DNA of 22,036 bases from positions 1-22,036 of the forward strand of contig CALKMT010000005.1 of NCBI GenBank assembly GCA_938091715.1, given 5' to 3'. This stretch comes from an uncultured Litorivicinus sp. GTDB taxonomy: Bacteria > Pseudomonadota > Gammaproteobacteria > Pseudomonadales > Litorivicinaceae. Every line of letters starts with the position of its first letter. Position 1 is the first letter of the stretch. A program made the position numbers and the translations under genes. Below are positions 15,310 to 22,036 of this stretch, piece by piece. The notes under the pieces are model-generated. The model was given only the letters and a program-made list of their open reading frames with translations, was not told the DNA's origin and searched no databases.

Positions 15310-18305
15310 GTCAGAAATTTCGTTTGACCGACGGCGGACGGATTGACCGGGATCAGCCGGTTCGCTTTACCTATCGTGGCAAGCGCTACAAGGGATTCAA
15401 GGGTGACACGCTGGCCTCGGCCATGCTGGCCAACGGGCAAAACCTGGTCGGGCGCAGCTTTAAATACGGCCGTCCCAGGGGAATCATGGCCGCCGGCGCC
15501 GACGAGCCGAATGCCATTTTGCAGCTTGGCGCCACCGAAGCGACCCAGGTGCCCAACGTTCGCGCCACCCAGCAAGAGGTCTTTGAGGGCTTGGTGTCTG
15601 ACCCAGTCGCCGGTTGGCCCAGTGTCGACTTCGACCTAAAAAGCATTGCCGGCACCCTGGGCGGCAAGCTGATGCCTGTGGGTTTTTATTACAAAACCTT
15701 TATGTGGCCGGCCAAGTTGTGGATGACCTATGAAAAGTTCATCCGCAAAGCCGCGGGCTTGGGTCGTTCTCCGTTGGAAAACGATCCCGACCAGTACGAC
15801 AAGATGAATCAGTACTGTGATTTGCTGGTGGTGGGCGCGGGCCCCGCCGGTTTAATGGCAGCGCTGACCGCGGCCAAAGCCGGCCGCCGGGTGATCCTGG
15901 CCGATGAGCAGGCCGAGATGGGCGGCTCGCTGTTGTCCAGCGACCAGCAAATTGACGGCCAACCGGCCATGCAATGGGCTGAATCCGTACTGGCCGATCT
16001 GAGTGCGATGGCTAACGTGACGTTGTTGCCCCGGGCCACGGCCACGGGCTATCACGACCATAACTTTGTCACCGTGGTTGAACGCCGCACCGAGCACCTG
16101 GCCGATCAGGCCCCCAAGGGTCAGGTGCGCAATCGCCTGCACCGGGTCCGGGCAGGCCAGGTCATGCTGTGCACCGGCGCCCATGAGCGTCCCTTGGTGT
16201 ACGGCAACAACGATCTGCCGGGCTGCATGGTGGCCGGTGCGGTCTCGACCTACATCCATCGTTACGCGGTCCGTCCGGGCCAGGTCCTGGCGCTGTGCAC
16301 GGCCAACGATTACGGCTATCAGGCAGCCATCGATTGGCACCGGGCCGGCGGCCAGGTCAGCGTCATTTGTGACACTCGGGACAATCCGACTGGCGAGCTG
16401 TTCCAACAAGCCAAGGCGCTGGGCATCAGCATCAAGACCGGCCACGGGATCGTCGATGTGATCGGGTCCAAGTCGGTCCGAGGCGTGGTGATCGCAGAAC
16501 TAGCCGACCAAGGCCGCCGGGCACGTCCCCGCACGGAAAATGTCGTGGCAGACTGTGTGGCTACATCCGGCGGTTTCTCGCCCGTGGTTCACCTCTCGGC
16601 GCACCTGGGCCAAAAACCGATCTGGAACCCAGACGTCCTGGGCTTTGTGCCCAATCCCGACTGCGGCCTGCTCAGTGCAGGCGGTGTGCAGGGGCATTAC
16701 GAGCTGGATGCGGTTCTGTCAGGGGCGACCCAAGCGGTGGCCGCGGCCTTTGATTGCTCGCCCATCGCAGTGCCGGCGGTGGCCACGCGCCACATTGACG
16801 CCCCCATGGGCATGTTCTTAATCCCGCATCCCGCAGGCACCAGCCAAGCACCCAAGCAGTTTGTCGATTATCAAAACGACGTCACCGCCTCAGGCATCCA
16901 GCTGGCTTGTCGCGAGGGTTTTGAGTCGATTGAACACGTCAAGCGCTACACCGCGCTGGGCTTTGGTACCGATCAGGGTAAGTTGTCGAACATCAACGGC
17001 GTGGCGATCGCCGCCCAAGCCCAGGGCAAGTCGATTGCCGACACCGGCACCACCATGTTCCGGCCCAACTACACCCCCGTGGCCTTTGGCGCGGTGGTCG
17101 GCCGTGACGTCGGCGAGCTGTTTGATCCCAAGCGCTACACCGCCATGCAACCCTGGCACCAAGCCAATGGCGCAGCGTTCGAGGACGTCGGCCAATGGAA
17201 GCGCCCGTGGTACTTCCCCAAGGCCGGCGAGAGCATGCACGACGCGGTCAATCGCGAGGCCAAAGCGGTGCGCACCAGCGTCGGCATCTTGGATGCCTCA
17301 ACCCTAGGCAAGATTGATGTCCAGGGGCCTGGCGCTCGAGAATTTATGAACCGCGTGTACACCAACGGCTGGGCCAAGCTGGACGTTGGCAAGTGCCGTT
17401 ACGGCCTGATGTGTGGCGAGGACGGCATGCTGTTTGACGACGGTGTGACCGCCTGTTTGGGCGATAATCATTTCTTGATGACCACCACCACCGGCGGGGC
17501 GGCTCGTGTTTACGAGTGGCTCGAGCTGTGGGCTCAGACCGAGTGGCCGGATCTGGAGGTGTATTTCAACACCGTCACGGATCACTGGGCGACCTGTACC
17601 ATTTCTGGGCCCAACGCCCGCAAGGTATTAGAAAAAGTCACTGATCTGGACGTGTCCAACGAGCACTTCAAATTCATGGACTGGAAAGCCGCCGAAGTCG
17701 CAGGCGTCCCGGGTCGAATTTTCCGCATCTCGTTCACTGGCGAAACCAGCTTTGAGATCAACGTGCCTGCGCACTACGGCTTGCACGTTTGGCAGGCTCT
17801 GATCGATGCCGGCCAGGAATACGACATCACCCCCTATGGCACCGAGACCATGCACGTCTTGCGCGCCGAGAAGGGCTTCATCATCGCTGGCCAAGACACC
17901 GATGGCTCGGTCCACCCTTACGATTTGGGGATGGGCTGGGCGGTTGGCATGAAAAAGCCCTTCAGCTTTATCGGCAAGCGCGGCATGCAACGCCAGGACT
18001 GCGTGCGGGAAAACCGCAAACAGCTGGTCGGCTTGAAAACCAAGGATCCCAAGTTTGTCTTGGAAGAGGGCGCCCAGGCGGTCTTTGATACCCAGGCCCA
18101 GATCCCAATGCCGATGGTTGGCCACGTGACGTCCAGCTACTGGAGTCCCAACTGCGAGCGCTCGATTGCCATGGGCGTGATTAAGGGGGGATTGACCCGC
18201 ATGGGCGAGTCGGTGTTCTTCCCGCAAAAGGACGGCCGCGTGATCGAGGCCGAGATCTGCAGCCCCGTGTTCTTTGACCCCGAGGGGGAACGTCAAAATG
18301 GATAA
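15306..18305 (+). CDS. soxA: Sarcosine oxidase alpha subunit
   Basis: 999 residues, the usual length for SoxA, with AGGGAG seven bases before the ATG. Domains: a cysteine-poor ferredoxin-like N-terminal fold (about 15-85, GDTLASAMLANG, RSFKYGRPRG); a nucleotide-binding domain with VVGAGPAGL (175-183) that binds NAD; the motif HVKRYTALGFGTDQGKLSN; and a C-terminal aminomethyltransferase-like domain from about residue 620, with FTGETSFEINVP, TPYGTETMHVLRAEKG and DGSVHPYDLGMGWAV. This last domain binds tetrahydrofolate and takes the methyl carbon as 5,10-methylene-THF. The junctions with soxD (4-base overlap) and soxG (8-base overlap) are identical in size to those of the first sox-like operon. 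Confidence 0.96.
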   Translation: MSQKFRLTDGGRIDRDQPVRFTYRGKRYKGFKGDTLASAMLANGQNLVGRSFKYGRPRGIMAAGADEPNAILQLGATEATQVPNVRATQQEVFEGLVSDPVAGWPSVDFDLKSIAGTLGGKLMPVGFYYKTFMWPAKLWMTYEKFIRKAAGLGRSPLENDPDQYDKMNQYCDLLVVGAGPAGLMAALTAAKAGRRVILADEQAEMGGSLLSSDQQIDGQPAMQWAESVLADLSAMANVTLLPRATATGYHDHNFVTVVERRTEHLADQAPKGQVRNRLHRVRAGQVMLCTGAHERPLVYGNNDLPGCMVAGAVSTYIHRYAVRPGQVLALCTANDYGYQAAIDWHRAGGQVSVICDTRDNPTGELFQQAKALGISIKTGHGIVDVIGSKSVRGVVIAELADQGRRARPRTENVVADCVATSGGFSPVVHLSAHLGQKPIWNPDVLGFVPNPDCGLLSAGGVQGHYELDAVLSGATQAVAAAFDCSPIAVPAVATRHIDAPMGMFLIPHPAGTSQAPKQFVDYQNDVTASGIQLACREGFESIEHVKRYTALGFGTDQGKLSNINGVAIAAQAQGKSIADTGTTMFRPNYTPVAFGAVVGRDVGELFDPKRYTAMQPWHQANGAAFEDVGQWKRPWYFPKAGESMHDAVNREAKAVRTSVGILDASTLGKIDVQGPGAREFMNRVYTNGWAKLDVGKCRYGLMCGEDGMLFDDGVTACLGDNHFLMTTTTGGAARVYEWLELWAQTEWPDLEVYFNTVTDHWATCTISGPNARKVLEKVTDLDVSNEHFKFMDWKAAEVAGVPGRIFRISFTGETSFEINVPAHYGLHVWQALIDAGQEYDITPYGTETMHVLRAEKGFIIAGQDTDGSVHPYDLGMGWAVGMKKPFSFIGKRGMQRQDCVRENRKQLVGLKTKDPKFVLEEGAQAVFDTQAQIPMPMVGHVTSSYWSPNCERSIAMGVIKGGLTRMGESVFFPQKDGRVIEAEICSPVFFDPEGERQNG

Positions 18306-18903
18306 TCTGTTTTCCAGCGTTAATCAGTACGCCGATGCGGCCATTCCCGCCGCCACACCCCTGTCTGATAAAACCCCAGTGCAGGGCAGTCGCATTCGAA
18401 TCGAAGAGCTGCCGCTGATGGGGCACTTTAATCTGCGGGTGAATCCGGCCGATGCGGACGCCATGGCCAAAGCCAGTCAGGCGGTCGGTGTCGACCTGCC
18501 GACTCAGGTGCTGAGTTCAGTCCAGCACAACGGCGTGCGGGTCAACTGGGTCTCGCCTGACGAGTGGTATGTACTGATGCCCCGGGAACAGGCCGCCGGG
18601 TTCGAGCAGGCCTTTCGCCAAGCCTTGGCGGGAAAGCACTATTCGATTGTGGATGTCAGCGGCGGTCAAACGGCGGTCATGCTGACCGGTGCCGGCGCTC
18701 GGCAAACCCTGATGAAAGGCGCCGCGGTTGATCTGCACGATGACGCGATGCCTATCAATAAAGTAGTCGGCACCGCGATCGCCAAATCCTCGGGGATGAT
18801 CGTGCGCACCGACGAGCAGGCCTACTTGCTGCTGATCCGTCGCAGCTTTGCGAACTATTTATGGGATTGGCTGAGTGATGCCGCACAGGAGTTCGTGCAG
18901 TGA
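18298..18903 (+). CDS. soxG: Sarcosine oxidase gamma subunit
   Basis: 201 residues from the ATG at 18298, preceded by GAGGGGGAA, with an 8-base overlap with soxA. An earlier in-frame ATG (18274) would sit deeper in soxA and lacks a better ribosome site. It resembles SoxG: RIRIEELPLMGHFNLRV, WVSPDEWYVLMP and IVDVSGGQTAVMLTGAGARQ are typical of the family, which shares the fold of the folate-binding aminomethyltransferase domains. It supports the folate site of alpha. It overlaps purU by four bases (GTGA). Confidence 0.92.
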   Translation: MDNLFSSVNQYADAAIPAATPLSDKTPVQGSRIRIEELPLMGHFNLRVNPADADAMAKASQAVGVDLPTQVLSSVQHNGVRVNWVSPDEWYVLMPREQAAGFEQAFRQALAGKHYSIVDVSGGQTAVMLTGAGARQTLMKGAAVDLHDDAMPINKVVGTAIAKSSGMIVRTDEQAYLLLIRRSFANYLWDWLSDAAQEFVQ

Positions 18904-19760
18904 GCCAGAACCTGTGGGTGTTTACCGCCCAATGTCCCAGCGTTATTGGCACTGTCGATGTGTGTACGCACTTCATGGCCCAGCGTGGGCTTTACGTGGT
19001 CCAGCATCAATCCTTTGACGATCGCATCGCCAAAGAATTTTTTATTCGTATTGCCTTTCACCCCGAAGAAGACGGCTTCAATGCGGACGAATTTAACCGT
19101 GCGTTCAAGAGCTTTGCCGGCCGATTTAACATGAGCTGGACCCTGACGCCGCCGGAAAAACGTCCAAACGTGGCGATCCTGGTCAGCAAGTACGACCACT
19201 GCCTGAACGACTTGCTGTACCGTCACCGCACCGGGCAGTTGGCGATCGAAATTCCGCTGATTATTTCCAATCATCCGGATCTCGAGCGCTTGGCCGAGAT
19301 GCACAACATCCCCTATCACCATCTGCCTATCTCAAAAGAGACCAAGCCTCAGCAAGAGGCCCAAATCCGCGAGTTGCTGCAGCAATACGACATCGAATTG
19401 GTGGTCCTGGCCCGTTACATGCAAGTCATGTCGCCTGAGATGTGTGACTACCTGGACGGCTGGGCGATCAACATTCACCACTCGTTGTTGCCCGGTTTCA
19501 AAGGCGCCAAGCCTTATCACCAGGCCTGGGAAAAGGGCGTCAAAATGGTCGGCGCCACCGCGCACTACATCAACAACGATTTGGACGAGGGCCCGATCAT
19601 TGCCCAGGGCATCCGCGACGCGGATCATAACTCCTACCCCGAGGACCTAGTCCGCCAAGGCCAGGACGTTGAGCGTGTGGTGTTGGCCCGGGCCGTCCAG
19701 TTGCACATTGAAAAGCGTGTGTTCCTTAGCGGTCAGCGAACCATCGTGTTGCAGGATTAA
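18900..19760 (+). CDS. purU: Formyltetrahydrofolate deformylase
   Basis: 286 residues from a GTG at 18900, overlapping the soxG stop, with AGGAG eight bases upstream. It hydrolyses 10-formyl-THF to formate and THF. The N-terminal ACT-type domain (about 1-85) starts LWVFTAQCPSVIGTV; the C-terminal formyltransferase fold carries Asn191, His193 and Asp229 in AINIHHSLLPGF and NNDLDEGPII, aligned to the catalytic triad of this superfamily. Length and both domains are standard for PurU. Its place directly after soxG fits disposal of the one-carbon units loaded by SoxA, regenerating free THF so that demethylation can continue. Confidence 0.96.
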   Translation: MSQNLWVFTAQCPSVIGTVDVCTHFMAQRGLYVVQHQSFDDRIAKEFFIRIAFHPEEDGFNADEFNRAFKSFAGRFNMSWTLTPPEKRPNVAILVSKYDHCLNDLLYRHRTGQLAIEIPLIISNHPDLERLAEMHNIPYHHLPISKETKPQQEAQIRELLQQYDIELVVLARYMQVMSPEMCDYLDGWAINIHHSLLPGFKGAKPYHQAWEKGVKMVGATAHYINNDLDEGPIIAQGIRDADHNSYPEDLVRQGQDVERVVLARAVQLHIEKRVFLSGQRTIVLQD

Positions 19761-19765
19761 GCGGC

Positions 19766-21139
19766 ATGTACATCGGGGTCTTTGATCTGTTCAAGGTCGG
19801 CATTGGGCCTTCAAGCTCGCACACCATGGGTCCCATGGTCGCCGCAGCTCGGTTTCGTTCGGACCTGCAATCCATCGCGGTGGCCCGGGTCCAGACCCGC
19901 TTGTTTGGCTCGCTGTCAGCGACCGGCCGTGGCCACGCCACCGACAAGGCGATCCTTTGGGGATTGGCCGGTTTAACCCCCGAAACCGCCGATGCGCAGG
20001 CGTGTCAGGCAGTGTTGACCCAGGCCGAACAACAGCGCCTGCCCATCAAGCCAGATCAGCCCATCGAGTTTCGCCTGGGACGGGATCTGGTGTGGTGCGA
20101 CGAGTTCTTGCCCCAGCATCCCAACGGGGTGGAGTTTGAAGCCTTTGACGTGGATGGCACGTCGCTGTTGTGTCAGCAGTATTTTTCGATCGGTGGCGGC
20201 TTCGTCAAGCGGGCGGATGAGTTCGATCAGGACGAGGATGAGCCCATTGAAGTGCCCCATCCCTTTGATTCGGGCCGCGAATTGCTGGCCCGTTGTAACC
20301 AATCGGGGCTCAGTATTTCACAGCTGATGCGGGCTAACGAACAGGCCCTGCGCTCGGATGCCGAGCTGATCGAGGGCTGCCAGCGCTTGTTCCAGATTAT
20401 GTCCGAGTGCATCGAGAAAGGCCTGTCCAGTCCCGGCATTTTGCCCGGCGAGTTGGGGGTCAAACGGCGCGCCCCGGCGCTGCACAAGAATCTGACCTCG
20501 GGTCAGCGGCGCAACATGATTTCGGTTGGGTTTTCCGGCATGGAATGGGTCAACCTGTTTGCCCTGGCGGTCAACGAAGAAAACGCCGCCGGTGGACGCA
20601 TGGTCACCGCACCGACCAATGGAGCCGCGGGAATCCTGCCGGCGGTCCTGGTTTGGTACATGCGCTTTAATCCCGGGGTTCGGGACAGTGATGTAGCGGA
20701 CTTTTTCCTGGCCGCCGCTGCGGTGGGCTCGTTGTGCAAGAAAAACGCCTCGATCAGCGGGGCCGAGGTCGGCTGTCAGGGCGAGGTCGGTTCGGCTTGT
20801 GCCATGGCCGCGGCGGGCTTGTGCGAGGTCCTCGGCGGTACTCCAGAACAGGTGGAATACGCCGCGGAAATTGGCTTGGAGCACAATTTGGGCCTGACCT
20901 GCGACCCGATTGGCGGGTTGGTTCAGGTGCCCTGCATCGAGCGCAACGCCATTGCCGCGGTCAAGGCGATCAACGCCGCCAACATGGCACTTCAGTCCGA
21001 TGGCCGGCATTTCGTGTCGTTGGATCAGGTCATCACCACGTTGCGGGAAACCGGAAAAGACATGCAAGATAAATACAAAGAGACCTCGCGCGGGGGCCTG
21101 GCGATCAACGCCATGGCCGTCAGCCAGGTCGAGTGCTAA
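19766..21139 (+). CDS. sdaA: L-serine dehydratase (L-serine ammonia-lyase), iron-sulfur type
   Basis: 457 residues of the single-chain bacterial type, starting five bases after purU. It deaminates L-serine to pyruvate and ammonia with a 4Fe-4S cluster. The N-terminal signature DLFKVGIGPSSSHTMGPM (7-24) is intact. The catalytic part holds APTNGAAGILP (282-292), Cys337 in GCQGEVGSACAMAAAG, Cys379 in GLTCDPIGG and Cys390 in VPCIERN, the three cluster cysteines of the family. The final residue is Cys457; in the Legionella enzyme the C-terminal cysteine reaches back to ligate the cluster, and the same is likely here. It closes the glycine-to-pyruvate route. It could equally be called sdaB; the paralogue name cannot be told from sequence alone. 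Confidence 0.94.
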   Translation: MYIGVFDLFKVGIGPSSSHTMGPMVAAARFRSDLQSIAVARVQTRLFGSLSATGRGHATDKAILWGLAGLTPETADAQACQAVLTQAEQQRLPIKPDQPIEFRLGRDLVWCDEFLPQHPNGVEFEAFDVDGTSLLCQQYFSIGGGFVKRADEFDQDEDEPIEVPHPFDSGRELLARCNQSGLSISQLMRANEQALRSDAELIEGCQRLFQIMSECIEKGLSSPGILPGELGVKRRAPALHKNLTSGQRRNMISVGFSGMEWVNLFALAVNEENAAGGRMVTAPTNGAAGILPAVLVWYMRFNPGVRDSDVADFFLAAAAVGSLCKKNASISGAEVGCQGEVGSACAMAAAGLCEVLGGTPEQVEYAAEIGLEHNLGLTCDPIGGLVQVPCIERNAIAAVKAINAANMALQSDGRHFVSLDQVITTLRETGKDMQDKYKETSRGGLAINAMAVSQVEC

Positions 21140-21148
21140 GGAGTCATT

Positions 21149-22036
21149 ATGCGTATTCCGATGGTGGATTTGGATCGAGTGCAGGGCGACATCGCGACCG
21201 CCCGGGGTGTTCCCAATGCCTATTACACCGACCTAAATGCGTACGCTCATGAGCGCGACACGATTTTCGCGGATCAGTGGGCCTGTGTGGCCTTTGCCAG
21301 CGACGTGCCCGAGGCCGGGGCGGTATTCCCGGTCCAACTGGCCGGCATGCCCTTGCTGGTGGTGCGTGACCGTCAGGACACCATTCGGGTGTTTCACAAC
21401 GTGTGCTCGCACCGCGGCGTCAAACTGGCCGAGCAACCCGAGGTGCTGGCCGGCATGCTGTGCTGCCCCTATCACTCTTGGACCTATGATTTAACTGGCA
21501 AACTGGTGGCCACGCCGCATGTGGGCGGCATTGGCCAGCACAAGGTCGAGGGCCTGGCCTGTGAAGAGCACGGCCTGAAACAGATCCGCAGCCACCTGTG
21601 GATGGGACTGATTTTTATCGACCTGACCGGCAACGCCGGTGAGTTCGAGGACCGCATGCAGCCCTTGTATCAGCGCTGGGACGAGTTTTTCCCCAGCCGC
21701 CAATACGACATGCTCGAGCCCGATCCCGCCTCGGGCTCTTGGGAGCAGACCTTGAACTGCAACTGGAAACTGGCGGTCGAGAACTACTGCGAGGCCTATC
21801 ACTTGCCGTGGATTCATCCAGATTTGAACACCTACTCAAAGCTGGACGATCACTACAACATCGTGGACGAGTCGTTCTCGGGCCAAGGCAGCACCAAGTA
21901 TCGCCTGAGTGAGCACGAGGGCTACCAACTGCCCAAGCTGCCCGGTTGGCCGGCTGAGCGCATCGAAAACGCCGAGTACATCAGCCTCTATCCCAATGTC
22001 TTGCTAGGCCTGCAGGCGGATCACGCCTTGGCCATG
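21149..22036 (+). CDS. Rieske non-heme iron oxygenase large subunit, 3' end cut by window edge
   Basis: The ATG at 21149 has AAGGAG five bases upstream and lies nine bases after the serine dehydratase gene. 296 residues are visible. The Rieske 2Fe-2S site is complete: Cys86 and His88 in NVCSHRG, Cys106 and His109 in CCPYHSW. The mononuclear iron site begins in ENYCEAYHLPWIHPDL with His218 and His223; the third ligand lies further on. In this setting an N-demethylase or hydroxylase for glycine betaine, or another quaternary amine, is likely. By eye the sequence is not close to Pseudomonas GbcA and looks more like the general choline-monooxygenase / phenylpropionate-dioxygenase group, so no gene symbol is given. 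A reductase partner, expected downstream, is not in the window. Confidence 0.85.
   Translation, partial: MRIPMVDLDRVQGDIATARGVPNAYYTDLNAYAHERDTIFADQWACVAFASDVPEAGAVFPVQLAGMPLLVVRDRQDTIRVFHNVCSHRGVKLAEQPEVLAGMLCCPYHSWTYDLTGKLVATPHVGGIGQHKVEGLACEEHGLKQIRSHLWMGLIFIDLTGNAGEFEDRMQPLYQRWDEFFPSRQYDMLEPDPASGSWEQTLNCNWKLAVENYCEAYHLPWIHPDLNTYSKLDDHYNIVDESFSGQGSTKYRLSEHEGYQLPKLPGWPAERIENAEYISLYPNVLLGLQADHALAM

Noticed and set aside
1..22036. Mobile elements, tRNA/rRNA genes, CRISPR arrays or broken genes
   Set aside because: No transposase, integrase, terminal inverted repeats, regularly spaced repeats or RNA-gene signatures were seen. All internal genes are intact, with consistent codon style.

Overview
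The window is a same-strand catabolic block for N-methylated glycine compounds, of the glycine betaine / dimethylglycine / sarcosine / glycine / serine / pyruvate type. Only one partial gene, at the left edge, lies on the minus strand. The DNA is GC-rich, genes are tightly packed with many 4- and 8-base overlaps, and the proteins resemble those of the Pseudomonas dgc-sox-purU-sda cluster. This suggests a proteobacterium, most likely a gammaproteobacterium and possibly marine. The taxon is an inference. There is no rRNA, tRNA, CRISPR, transposase or other sign of recent insertion, and no gene-free stretch exceeds about 155 bases.

Layout. (1) 1-1135, minus: 3'-truncated FAD-dependent amine oxidase-like gene, divergent from the rest. 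(2) 1136-1288: AT-rich divergent control region with a direct repeat at 21-bp spacing. (3) 1289-6244: a first, atypical sarcosine-oxidase-like operon (soxB-soxD-soxA-soxG type). Its delta subunit has lost most of the zinc ligands and its beta subunit is altered near the flavin. (4) 6386-7762: an AraC-family regulator followed 9 bases later by a canonical methylglyoxal synthase, mgsA, then a weak terminator-like element. (5) 7881-13657: the dimethylglycine demethylation module dgcA-dgcB with a dedicated ETF alpha/beta pair. (6) 13756-18903: a second, canonical soxBDAG operon. (7) 18900-21139: purU and an L-serine dehydratase. (8) 21149-end: a Rieske oxygenase large subunit cut by the right edge.

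How the genes fit together. The Rieske enzyme is a candidate for the first oxidative N-demethylation, but its substrate is not proven. DgcA/DgcB with the ETF pair would take dimethylglycine to sarcosine and pass electrons towards the membrane. SoxBDAG would convert sarcosine to glycine while its folate domain captures the methyl carbon as 5,10-methylene-THF. PurU releases formate and free THF from 10-formyl-THF. Serine, made from glycine by a GlyA not present here, would be deaminated to pyruvate by the serine dehydratase. The first sox-like operon probably acts on another secondary or tertiary amine, or under other conditions.

The most unexpected elements are mgsA inside a methylamine-type cluster, the zinc-site-deficient delta subunit of the first operon, and the repeat-containing divergent control region.
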